Positions 19,560-26,888 of a DNA stretch of 52,648 nt are shown here, one piece after another (within the stretch, counting starts at the first letter, position 1; every line of letters begins with the position of its first letter). A program made the position numbers and the translations under genes. The stretch is from Ferrovibrio terrae_B (GTDB taxonomy: Bacteria > Pseudomonadota > Alphaproteobacteria > Ferrovibrionales > Ferrovibrionaceae): positions 1 through 52,648 of the forward strand of contig NZ_CALRUC010000016.1 in the NCBI RefSeq assembly GCF_943371255.1. Direction: 5' to 3'. The notes below the pieces were generated by a model. That model did no database searches and was not told where the DNA came from. It was given only the letters and a program-made list of their open reading frames with translations.

Positions 19560-20156
19560 GTGTCAGAGCAAGTCGCTACCAGCGATATCACCGATCCCAA
19601 CACCCATTGGTGCCGCGTCGTCATGGACCGCGAGACCAGGAAGTTGATGAGCGGCATAGACTACCCGAATATGTCCGCCCTGGAGATTTCAGGTGCGGCC
19701 TGGAAGGATTTCGGTTTCAAGGACTATACCGTAGCTGTCTATCCGGAATTCGATGTCAGCAAGCATGTTGCCTACAAGCCGGGCGGCGGCCAGTTCGACG
19801 TCGTGATTGCCGAACAGGTGATGGAGCATGTGCCCACTCCCTGGGTGGCGGTTACCGGCATGCGCGCCAGCCTCACGGATGGCGGTTATCTGCTGATCAC
19901 CGTGCCTTTCTTCATCCGCGTGCATGGCCATCCCAACGATTACACCCGCTGGACCGAAAGCGGCCTGCGCAACATGCTGGAATGGGCCGGCTTCAAGCCG
20001 GAGAATATTCAGACCGGCTCCTGGGGCAACCGGGCCTGCGTGAATGCCAATTTCAAGGGTTCGGTCTGGCGTGGCGAGCCCTACGATCCGGCGAGCCATT
20101 CGCTGGAAAATGAGCCGGATGTACCGCTGATGGTTTGGGTTCTGGCCCAAAAATAA
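19560..20156 (+). CDS. Second SAM-dependent methyltransferase-like protein
   Basis: 198 aa starting at GTG 19560, with AAGGAG 7 nt upstream; an in-frame ATG at 19524 lacks a ribosome site. It has a degenerate methyltransferase core: ALEISGAAWKDFGF in place of a normal glycine-rich motif I, then FDVVIAEQVMEHVPTPWVAVTGMRASLTDGGYLLITVPFFIRVHGHPNDYTRWTESG, clearly Methyltransf_11-like. The weak motif I may mean reduced or altered SAM binding. A 239-bp gap separates it from the previous gene, so it may have its own promoter; the next gene follows after 16 bp. Confidence 0.82.
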   Translation: MSEQVATSDITDPNTHWCRVVMDRETRKLMSGIDYPNMSALEISGAAWKDFGFKDYTVAVYPEFDVSKHVAYKPGGGQFDVVIAEQVMEHVPTPWVAVTGMRASLTDGGYLLITVPFFIRVHGHPNDYTRWTESGLRNMLEWAGFKPENIQTGSWGNRACVNANFKGSVWRGEPYDPASHSLENEPDVPLMVWVLAQK

Positions 20157-20172
20157 GCCAACTCCTGCGACA

Positions 20173-21144
20173 ATGACAAATTTCGATCTCCGCTATATCA
20201 ACCTGGATCAGGCGACGCAGCGCCGGACCATGGTGGAGCAAAGCTATGCCCAGAGCGGATTTTCACGGCGCTGGTCCTTTGAGCGCTTTTCCGCGATCTC
20301 AGCGGACTCCGCTGTGGTTCGTGATGCGCCGGGCCGGTTGAGCGGGCCTTACAAGGGCAATTTTCTCAGCCACATGACATGCACCAGGCAGTCGATCGGC
20401 CGCGACGCCCATCTTTTTATGACCGAAGACGATGTGCAGTTCTGCGATCAGACCGGCCCCATCCTGGAAGGCATCATCGATGCCATGGCAGATGATTCCT
20501 GGGATGTCATTCGCACGGAAATCAGCCTGCTGAGCGCGGTGGATTTTCCAAAGATTTACAAGCTGAGCGTATCTGAGGCGGGACGGGAAAAGGTCAGGCT
20601 GCTCGATCTGGGCGGCCTCGATTGCCCCAGCACGGGGGCGAGCGCCTATATCGTCAATCGCAAGTCGAAGCAGAAATTCATCCAGGTGATGGATGCGCTG
20701 GTTGCCCATAACGGCGGCTTGAACTTCCCTTTTGATGTTTGCCTGCATGACATGATCCGCCACAAATTCCTGCTCGGCTATGTGACGGTTCCATTCCTCA
20801 CCGCGCCGTCATTCCATGCCGACGAAACGCAGGCGCCCATGATGAACGCCGGCCAGGCGACACCCCAGGACGAGATGGTCCGGTTGTTTAACCAAAGGCT
20901 GCTGGAACTGATGTCGGCTTTTCGGCGGCTGGTATGGATCGGATATGCGCCCGATCAGGTACTTCCCGCCAGCTATGGCGCCGGGAATGATCTCTTTCGC
21001 ATGACCGAGCAGGACCTGCTGTTCCAGCGGATCGCCAGCTGGATGCTCACCCTGCAGCAAAATATTCCATACAGCAGCGACTTCCGGCTGCAATCACCCG
21101 AAATCAGTCGGGACATCCCCGCCTATCAAGACAGGATAGCATAA
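20173..21144 (+). CDS. Glycosyltransferase family 25 protein, copy A
   Basis: 323 aa resembling LPS-biosynthesis GT25 enzymes, which transfer galactose or glucose onto LPS cores. Diagnostic segments are the N-terminal YINLDQATQRR, GPYKGNFLSH and the acidic EDDVQF metal/donor motif. The C-terminal portion (FRRLVWIGYAPDQVLP onward) is shared with its neighbour. Its TAA overlaps the following ATG by 1 nt. Acceptor and donor unknown. Confidence 0.83.
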   Translation: MTNFDLRYINLDQATQRRTMVEQSYAQSGFSRRWSFERFSAISADSAVVRDAPGRLSGPYKGNFLSHMTCTRQSIGRDAHLFMTEDDVQFCDQTGPILEGIIDAMADDSWDVIRTEISLLSAVDFPKIYKLSVSEAGREKVRLLDLGGLDCPSTGASAYIVNRKSKQKFIQVMDALVAHNGGLNFPFDVCLHDMIRHKFLLGYVTVPFLTAPSFHADETQAPMMNAGQATPQDEMVRLFNQRLLELMSAFRRLVWIGYAPDQVLPASYGAGNDLFRMTEQDLLFQRIASWMLTLQQNIPYSSDFRLQSPEISRDIPAYQDRIA

Positions 21145-22109
21145 TGGCTGACTTTGATCTGTTTTATATCAATCTGGATCAGGCAGTGCAGCGGCGTGAG
21201 CTGATCGAGAAGAGTTTCGCCGATAGCAAATTCTCCAGCCGCTGGACCTTCAACCGTTTCCCTGCCGTCTCGGCGACCTCGGAGATGGTGCTGCGTGCGG
21301 AAGGCAAGTTGAGCGGGGCCTATAAAGGCAACTATTTCAGCCATGTCGAATGCGTGCGGCAATCGATAGGTCGTGACCGGCATCTGTTCATGGCGGAGGA
21401 TGACCTGGAGTTTTGCGCCGAGACCGGCCCAATTCTGGAACAGATTGTCGATACCGTGCCCGAGGATTCCTGGGACATCATCCACGCGGAAATCACGCTG
21501 ATGAGCGCGCGCGATTTTCCAATGCTGTTCAAGCTGGATCGCCAGTCCGAGGGACGCAAGAAGGTCAAGCTGATCAACCTCGTCGGCTTTCCCTATGCCT
21601 GTTCCGGTTCAGGCGCGTATATCGTCAACCGCCGCGCGAAAGAGAAATTCATCGCGTTCATGGACAGCACGGTGAAGAATTACGGTGGGCGCATCGATCA
21701 TCCGTTCGACATCTGCCTGCGCGGCGCGCTCAAATTCGGCGGCCTGACCGGCTTTCTCACCTTTCCCTTCCTGACTGCACCGTCGATCCATGCCGACCAG
21801 ACCCAGGCCCCCTGGGGCGCCTATGACGCTTCGGTCGAGCAGGTGAAGCAGATCCATCTCGAACTGATCAATGCATTCCGTCGCCTGGTCTGGGTGGGCT
21901 ATTCGCCCGACAAGGTGATGCCAGACGTGCTGAACCGTCACGGGCATGAAATGCTGCTCATGAGCGAGCGCGACAAGCTGTTCCAGAAGATCATGCCCTG
22001 GCTGATGTACCTGCAGTACAACGCGCCTTACACCGACTACAACTACCTTAAGTTCCTGCCGCAGCAGTTCGACTGCATCGCAGCCGGCAAGGATTCCGAC
22101 CCGCCCTGA
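21144..22109 (+). CDS. Glycosyltransferase family 25 protein, copy B
   Basis: 321 aa, clearly paralogous to copy A over its whole length: YINLDQAVQRR, LSGAYKGNYFSH, AEDDLEF and AFRRLVWVGYSPDKVMP match corresponding segments of copy A. A tandem gene duplication followed by divergence is the simplest reading. It is the last gene of the cluster; the next gene (Lrp family) is convergent 19 bp downstream. Confidence 0.83.
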   Translation: MADFDLFYINLDQAVQRRELIEKSFADSKFSSRWTFNRFPAVSATSEMVLRAEGKLSGAYKGNYFSHVECVRQSIGRDRHLFMAEDDLEFCAETGPILEQIVDTVPEDSWDIIHAEITLMSARDFPMLFKLDRQSEGRKKVKLINLVGFPYACSGSGAYIVNRRAKEKFIAFMDSTVKNYGGRIDHPFDICLRGALKFGGLTGFLTFPFLTAPSIHADQTQAPWGAYDASVEQVKQIHLELINAFRRLVWVGYSPDKVMPDVLNRHGHEMLLMSERDKLFQKIMPWLMYLQYNAPYTDYNYLKFLPQQFDCIAAGKDSDPP

Positions 22110-22128
22110 ATCTGCCCGCCGGCGTTTT

Positions 22129-22626
22129 TCAGTTGGCGGCGATCTCTTCGGCCGGCATGTCGACCGGTACGCCCGGCTCGCTCTTGGAGCAGCGGATGGT
22201 CAGCGCGGTTTTGACATGCGCGACATTCTGCAGTGCGGTCAGTTCCTTGGTCAGGAAGGTCTGATAGGCGTCCCAGTCGCGTGCCACGATTTTCAGAATG
22301 AAATCATTCTCGCCGGCCAGCATGTAGCATTCACGCACCTGGGCCCAGCCGGCCACGGTCTGCTCGAAGGCCACCAGGTCATGCTCGGCCTGGCTGTTCA
22401 GCCCCACCATGGCAAAGACAGTGACGCCGTAGCCCAGCAATTGCGGGTTGAGGTCGGCATGATAGCCCTTGATATAGCCGGCCTCTTCCAGAGCGCGCAC
22501 CCGGCGCAGGCAAGGCGGTGCGGAGATGCCGACCCGCTGGGCGAGGTCGACATTGGTCATGCGGCCATCGGCCTGCAGATCGGTAAGAATCTTGCGGTCG
22601 ATGAGGTCGAGTTTGACGCGTTGCAT
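22129..22626 (-). CDS. Lrp/AsnC family transcriptional regulator
   Basis: 165 aa with an N-terminal HTH (LDLIDRKILTDLQADGRMTNVDLAQRVGISAPPCLRRVRALEEAGYI) and the C-terminal RAM ligand-binding domain (VRECYMLAGENDFILKIVARD). In many alphaproteobacteria an Lrp gene of this type is the neighbour of trxB; here trxB is 24 kb away because the mobile element lies between them. Confidence 0.95.
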   Translation of the reverse strand: MQRVKLDLIDRKILTDLQADGRMTNVDLAQRVGISAPPCLRRVRALEEAGYIKGYHADLNPQLLGYGVTVFAMVGLNSQAEHDLVAFEQTVAGWAQVRECYMLAGENDFILKIVARDWDAYQTFLTKELTALQNVAHVKTALTIRCSKSEPGVPVDMPAEEIAAN

Positions 22627-22649
22627 GGAAATTTTCTCAAAGGGGAAGA

Positions 22650-22678
22650 TTGCGCAATAATATTATAATTTCTCGCAA
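22650..22678 (-). promoter_or_regulatory. Candidate Lrp-type operator
   Basis: TTGCG (22650-22654) and CGCAA (22674-22678) form an inverted repeat around a very A/T-rich 19-bp centre, 24-52 bp upstream of the lrp start. AT-rich dyads of this kind are typical Lrp-family autoregulatory sites. By-eye assignment. Confidence 0.4.
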
Positions 22679-22746
22679 GAATCCAAGGGTTGCGGCCGAA
22701 AGAAAATTGCGTGTACGGAGGAACTCAGCTCCTCATCCAGGCTATT

Positions 22747-22769
22747 GCCGCCCCAGCCAGTGCGGTTGT
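22747..22769. repeat. 23-bp direct repeat, left copy (element boundary)
   Basis: An exact 23-bp sequence (starts GCCGCCCC, ends GCGGTTGT) identical to 46569-46591. The bases on both outer sides differ, so the match is exactly 23 bp. Its right edge is directly followed by TGTCACG, the proposed left terminus of the mobile element. Confidence 0.9.
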
Positions 22770-22784
22770 TGTCACGCACACGGA

Positions 22785-22895
22785 AAATACTTCTATCGAC
22801 GATTTTCCCAGTTTTGCCAGGCTTAATTACTTCAAAAACACGGTAATGCCTTCATTCCCTTGGCAGGATGCCCGATTACTCGAAAATTCCTTCAA
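22785..22895 (+). repeat. Left-end transposase-binding repeats (4 sites)
   Basis: Eleven-base sites at 22785-22795 (AAATACTTCTA), 22825-22835 (AATTACTTCAA), 22845-22855 (AATGCCTTCAT) and 22885-22895 (AATTCCTTCAA). Their spacing is exactly 40, 20 and 40 bp, i.e. multiples of about two helical turns. The first lies 15 bp from the proposed terminus. Confidence 0.75.
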
Positions 22896-22962
22896 TAAGT
22901 ATCCAAGACTGGTGCCCATGGAGAAGCGGTCCTCTAGCAGGCGTCATGAGACTCCGGAAGTG

Positions 22963-23025
22963 ATTTTCCACGTATCCTACGTTTTCAAATGATCGTTTGT
23001 AGGCAACTTACTGCACTTGGAAAAT
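22963..23025. promoter_or_regulatory. Nested dyad before the resolvase gene (possible res site)
   Basis: ATTTTCCA (22963-22970) and TGGAAAAT (23018-23025) are perfect inverted repeats enclosing a second pair, CCTAC (22976-22980) and GTAGG (22999-23003). Serine resolvases of Tn3/Tn5053 type act at such dyads beside their own gene and autoregulate from them. Position and symmetry fit; function is inferred. Confidence 0.5.
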
Positions 23026-23028
23026 GCG

Positions 23029-23934
23029 ATGATGTACGGATACGCTAGAGCAAGTACCTCTGAGCAAAATCTGGATTCCCAAGTTGACGCGCTGCTTGAG
23101 GCTGGATGCAGCCATGTAATAAGTGAAGTTGGATCAGGGGCGTCACGCAATCGTCCAGAACTATCGCAACTGCTTCAGGCGCTTCGTCCTGGCGATGTTC
23201 TCGTCGCCTGGAAACTCGATCGCGTAGCGAGAAGTTTGCAGCACCTACTAGAAGTGATCAGCACCATTCAGAAGACTGGGGCGCATTTCAGATGCCTTAC
23301 CGCACCGATTGATACTAATTCACCGACCGGGACGTTGATCTTGCAAATCCTCGGCGCCATCGCGGAATTTGAGCGAGGCCTAATCCGAGAGCGAACGTTA
23401 GCCGGGCTACAATCCGCAGCAAATCGAGGCAGGACCGGAGGTAATCCTAAGCTGAAGAGTGGTGATAAAAACCATGTCAAACTGCTTGTTGATCTTAGAA
23501 GGAAGACATTCCAAGAAAAGGTACGGCGCAATGCCAAGCTTTGGCTCCCTATAATTAGGAAGAGTCGTCCACAAAAGAGTTGGAATCGCTGTCTCACGCA
23601 GGTCAACGCAAAATGCCCGCGGAACTCTCAATTCACGCTCCCGAAATTATTGCGCCATGTAAAGGTCGGGATCGAGCTTGGTTGGCTTGAGGGATCAGTC
23701 TTAGAGCAAGCACCTCCGCTTATTTCGGCTCCGCTACTCTTAGAAGAAAGCCCAGCTATAAAAGTGATTGTCGTTGCGCTGAGAGCCAGGGCGAATTCTA
23801 CGCTGCGCGAATTGGCTGCCGAGTTAAAGGCGGCGCGGATTCGAAGCCCTCAAGGCCTTAACGAATGGCCACTAAGTTCCGTTTCGAATTTGGTTAAGAG
23901 GGCGAGAATGCTGAGGTTCAGTTTGAACAGCTGA
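23029..23934 (+). CDS. Serine recombinase (TniR-type resolvase) with long C-terminal extension
   Basis: 301 aa. The resolvase N-terminal domain is typical: MMYGYARASTSEQ (catalytic S9), SGASRNRPELSQLLQALRPGDVLVAWKLDRVARS, then ILGAIAEFERGLIRERTLAG. Ordinary resolvases end about 40 residues after this helix; here about 150 more residues follow, ending in RELAAELKAARIRSPQGLNEWPLSSVSNLVKRA, which resembles the second helical repeat of longer recombinases. The start at 23029 or the adjacent ATG 23032 follows GGA; a TTG at 23017 is less likely. Expected role: resolution of cointegrates at the neighbouring dyad. Confidence 0.87.
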   Translation: MMYGYARASTSEQNLDSQVDALLEAGCSHVISEVGSGASRNRPELSQLLQALRPGDVLVAWKLDRVARSLQHLLEVISTIQKTGAHFRCLTAPIDTNSPTGTLILQILGAIAEFERGLIRERTLAGLQSAANRGRTGGNPKLKSGDKNHVKLLVDLRRKTFQEKVRRNAKLWLPIIRKSRPQKSWNRCLTQVNAKCPRNSQFTLPKLLRHVKVGIELGWLEGSVLEQAPPLISAPLLLEESPAIKVIVVALRARANSTLRELAAELKAARIRSPQGLNEWPLSSVSNLVKRARMLRFSLNS

Positions 23935-24188
23935 TCGTGACAGCTAGGTGGCTGCCGATCTTCTGTATGGTAGCTTCAATGGAGCCGTCCTTTGCACTTA
24001 CAAAGCTCTCCTCAGATCTATGCATCCACGGATACGCGAGAATGGCGCGTGTACCGGATGCCGTCGTTCTACAGCTAGTGCGGATTTCGGTTTTGCAGCG
24101 GCTGGCCGCTGACTATGCGACAAGACAGTGGCATGCCTCACCAGTCGAAATCCCTAGCGGGATTATAGGCCCTGACCCGGTCGAGCGG

Positions 24189-24746
24189 TCAGACGCTTTT
24201 AAGGGTTTGGTTCGACTGGCGTGGCCGAAAAGCCGCGCAGACGGCAGGATCGGTCTCCAGATACGGGCCGCCGATCAGATCGATGCAATAGGGGATGGCA
24301 GGAAAGACGGCTGCCAGGCATTCGGCTATGGCGCTCGGCTTCCCCGGCAGGTTCACGATCAGGCTTTGGCCGCGTATTCCGGCTGTCTGGCGCGACAGGA
24401 TTGCGGTCGGTACCGACTTCAGGCTGACACTTCGCATCAGCTCACCGAAACCCGGCATCATTTTCTCGCAAATACTTTCGGTCGCTTCCGGGGTGACATC
24501 ACGTAGGGCCGGGCCGGTACCGCCGGTAGTCACGATTAGCGGACACCGCTGACGATCTGTCAGTTCAGTGAGCGTCGCAGCAATCAACGGATGTTCGTCC
24601 GCAACGATGCGCGTCTCCGCATGCCAGGGGTTAGTCAGAATGCGCCGCAGTTCGGCGATGATGGCGGGCCCGCCGCGATCCTCGTAGATGCCGGCGCTGG
24701 CTCGATCTGATATCGTCACGACACCAATCGGTATGTCCTGATTCAT
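24189..24746 (-). CDS. mogA: Molybdopterin adenylyltransferase (MogA/MoaB family)
   Basis: 185 aa from the ATG at 24746 (MNQDIPIGVVTISDRAS). It activates molybdopterin by adenylylation before molybdate insertion. Hallmarks are the GVVTISDRASAGIYEDRGGP N-terminus, LIVTTGGTGPALRDVTPEAT and NLPGKPSAIAECL. It supplies one step of the cofactor pathway needed by NarG. It is divergent from the radical SAM gene, with an FNR-type box between them. Other Moco genes are not in the window. Confidence 0.93.
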   Translation of the reverse strand: MNQDIPIGVVTISDRASAGIYEDRGGPAIIAELRRILTNPWHAETRIVADEHPLIAATLTELTDRQRCPLIVTTGGTGPALRDVTPEATESICEKMMPGFGELMRSVSLKSVPTAILSRQTAGIRGQSLIVNLPGKPSAIAECLAAVFPAIPYCIDLIGGPYLETDPAVCAAFRPRQSNQTLKSV

Positions 24747-24826
24747 TGTCATCATCCTGCTACATGGTTGTGCATCGCTCTGGTGCGGTTCCGGCGCCAG
24801 TTTCACAAGACGGCCGGGGTGGAAAA

Positions 24827-24840
24827 TTGACCTTGATCAA
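24827..24840. promoter_or_regulatory. FNR/DNR box (mogA / radical SAM divergent region)
   Basis: TTGACCTTGATCAA is a perfect TTGAC-N4-ATCAA match, 81 bp from the mogA start and 114 bp from the radical SAM start. It probably mediates anaerobic or NO/nitrite-dependent activation by the FNR-family protein encoded 1 kb away. Confidence 0.8.
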
Positions 24841-24953
24841 CAGGTCGACGCCATCAATTGCCCGGCGCGGCAACAGGCCGCAGCGCAATTAACAAGTCGT
24901 TCAGCATCACTGCGACGGTAATCGTATTCGCAGATTCATAGAAAGGATGCGAG

Positions 24954-25898
24954 ATGACGATCACTGAACGAATCGATGCTATCACCCGCCTGGATGAGGT
25001 GAGCGCCAAGGCCGTAGCGCCAATCCCGCGATCTGTAAAAATCGAGCTGACCGGGCGCTGCAACTTTGCCTGCGCTTTCTGCGCGCGCGAGATGATGTTG
25101 CGTGATCAGAAAGACATGGACAAGGATCTGTTCAAACGCTTGGCACTGGAGATGCGGCAGGCGGGCGTTGAAGAGCTCGGCCTGTTCTATCTGGGAGAAT
25201 CCTTCATGGTACCCTGGCTGCCGGAAGCGATTGCTCATGCGAAGACCGCGTGCGGATACCCTTATGTCTTCCTGACCACGAATGGATCTTTGGCCACGCG
25301 CGAGCGCGTGCGCGCTTGCATGGACGCAGGCTTGGATTCTTTGAAATTCTCTTACAATTTCGCCGATGCGGAACAGTTCAGTGATGTTGCCGGTGTGAAG
25401 CCACGCTATTTCGAGGCGATTAAGGCCAACATCCGTACCGCTCGCGAGGTGCGCGATGCTGGTGGGTACAGCTGCGGCATTTACGCCTCCTATATCGAAT
25501 ATGATGGTGAGCAGGGCCAGCGCATGCAGGCGGCGCTGGAAGATATCCGCGGCTATGTCGATGAGATCTACGCCTTGCCCCTTTACAATCAGGCCGATTT
25601 CGTCAGTGGCGAAGAAGACGTGCGCGGCTGGGCTTCCATTGCCGGTAATCGCGGCCGTGCCGCGGCCCTACGTGACCCGCTACCTTGCTGGGCGGTTTTC
25701 ACAGAGGGGCATATCACCTGGGATGGCAAGCTGTCGGCTTGTTGCTTCGATCATGACGGCCGTTTCCATATGGGCGATCTGATGACGGAAGGTTTTGCCA
25801 AAGCCTGGAATTCCGAGACATTCCAGGCTCTGCGTGCGGCACATTTGAGGCGAGATGTGACCGGTACGGCCTGCGAAGGCTGCGTTGCCTATAAATAA
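24954..25898 (+). CDS. Radical SAM/SPASM-like protein in the nitrate cluster
   Basis: 314 aa. The cluster motif CX3CX2C is C36, C40, C43 (GRCNFACAFC), with ELGLFYLGESFM and FLTTNGSLA typical of the radical SAM barrel. The C-terminus carries a shortened SPASM-like pattern: CWAVF, LSACCFDHDGRFHMGDL and the final CEGCVAYK. AAAGGA precedes the start by 6 nt. It is not MoaA: the MoaA C-terminal GG and its cysteine pattern are absent. Located between mogA and the FNR-type regulator behind a perfect FNR box, so it is probably co-expressed with nitrate respiration. Substrate unknown; peptide or protein modification is a guess from the SPASM class. Confidence 0.87.
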   Translation: MTITERIDAITRLDEVSAKAVAPIPRSVKIELTGRCNFACAFCAREMMLRDQKDMDKDLFKRLALEMRQAGVEELGLFYLGESFMVPWLPEAIAHAKTACGYPYVFLTTNGSLATRERVRACMDAGLDSLKFSYNFADAEQFSDVAGVKPRYFEAIKANIRTAREVRDAGGYSCGIYASYIEYDGEQGQRMQAALEDIRGYVDEIYALPLYNQADFVSGEEDVRGWASIAGNRGRAAALRDPLPCWAVFTEGHITWDGKLSACCFDHDGRFHMGDLMTEGFAKAWNSETFQALRAAHLRRDVTGTACEGCVAYK

Positions 25899-25904
25899 CC
25901 GGTA

Positions 25905-26651
25905 TCAGCGCGCCGCGAAGTCCTGCAGCTCGGAAGGCTCGCTTGCGTCTGGCCGATTGCCCGACAGGGCAGCGGTCACGGGCCGATAAAGAGCCTGCAG
26001 GCGTTCTATATCGCTGACTTCAATGTGGTTTCCGCTGGCCCGGACACCACAGCTTCGCAGTTGTTGGAAGGTTCGGGACAGGCATTCGGAACTCATCCCA
26101 AGCTCTCCAGCAATGGTTTTCCGGTCATCGAGCAACTGGAAACTGGCCGGTCCTGCATTGGTGGTGCAGTGGCGCACCAGATAGCTGGCAAGGCGTTCGA
26201 CCGCCGTATGCAGTTTGACTTCGCGCAGATGCTCGACCAGCAAGCGCCAGTGCCGGGCTAGAATCTCCACCATCATCATCGCAAGGCCATGCTCCGTTTC
26301 TAGGGCCTGTCGGAAACGAGTGCTTGGAATCAGAACGATGCGCGACGGAGTCTTGGTTTTGGCAGTCACCAGATAGGGCAGTTGCAGGATGGTGGCCGCG
26401 CTGACGAAGATTTCTCCGCTTCCAAAGGTGGTCACGACGGTCGTTTCGCCATCGCAGCATTCTGCGGTCAGGGAGACACGTCCGCTGAGGATCAGATGGA
26501 CGCATTCGGATTCCTCGCCCTGACGGGTGAGAATGGCATTCTTGGGGAATTCCCGGACCGGGCAGCCACGCACCAAGCGCTCCGCGACCACGCCGCCTAA
26601 TTTCCGGTAAATATCTGTTTTCTCGAAGAGTTCCTGATCATCAGGGCGCAT
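25905..26651 (-). CDS. Crp/Fnr family regulator (DNR/NarR type)
   Basis: 248 aa from the ATG at 26651, which has AGGAGG 8 nt upstream. It has an N-terminal cyclic-nucleotide-binding-like fold, the dimer helix (EHLREVKLHTAVERLASYLV) and a C-terminal HTH (KTIAGELGMSSECLSRTFQQL). The recognition helix has E-x-x-S-R, the FNR pattern that reads TTGAT/TTGAC half-sites. The N-terminal cysteine cluster of true FNR is absent, so it is more like DNR/NNR or NarR, responding to NO or nitrite/nitrate. Two perfect boxes lie upstream, implying autoregulation and control of narK. Confidence 0.92.
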   Translation of the reverse strand: MRPDDQELFEKTDIYRKLGGVVAERLVRGCPVREFPKNAILTRQGEESECVHLILSGRVSLTAECCDGETTVVTTFGSGEIFVSAATILQLPYLVTAKTKTPSRIVLIPSTRFRQALETEHGLAMMMVEILARHWRLLVEHLREVKLHTAVERLASYLVRHCTTNAGPASFQLLDDRKTIAGELGMSSECLSRTFQQLRSCGVRASGNHIEVSDIERLQALYRPVTAALSGNRPDASEPSELQDFAAR

Positions 26652-26701
26652 GCCGTTGTCCTCCTGCCAATCACAAGATAACCCTCCCCGGTGCGACGGC
26701 A

Positions 26702-26715
26702 TTGACCGACATCAA
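26702..26715. promoter_or_regulatory. FNR/DNR box 1 (regulator / narK divergent region)
   Basis: TTGACCGACATCAA is a perfect TTGAC-N4-ATCAA site, 51 bp upstream of the regulator start and 174 bp upstream of narK1. Confidence 0.85.
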
Positions 26716-26746
26716 GCCCGTCGATCCGCGCAGCTGCGAAGAGATT

Positions 26747-26760
26747 TTGACAATTATCAA
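26747..26760. promoter_or_regulatory. FNR/DNR box 2 (regulator / narK divergent region)
   Basis: TTGACAATTATCAA is a perfect TTGAC-N4-ATCAA site, 129 bp upstream of the narK1 start. With box 1 it makes a two-site divergent control region, centre to centre 45 bp. Confidence 0.85.
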
Positions 26761-26888
26761 GAAATTGCACTGCAAAAAGCGGCCGACGGATAGCGGCTTG
26801 ATCTAGGACAATCCGTTTTCTCGCGAAGCTTTCCATCGTCAGTCCACACAGCTCGTTGTCACTCGATACGGCTGCAGGAGCATGACAG

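Noticed and set aside
16638..22700. Genomic island integrated at tRNA-Glu
   Set aside because: No integrase gene and no repeat of the tRNA 3' end were found downstream, so the radical SAM cluster is not shown to be an island.
22690..22992. 100-codon frame after lrp
   Set aside because: It runs through the 23-bp repeat, the element boundary and the transposase-binding repeats, so it cannot be an old gene, and it resembles no protein family.
24020..24060. Segment translating to IHGYAR, like the first residues of a second resolvase
   Set aside because: Only six residues match and nothing after them resembles a resolvase; coincidence cannot be excluded.
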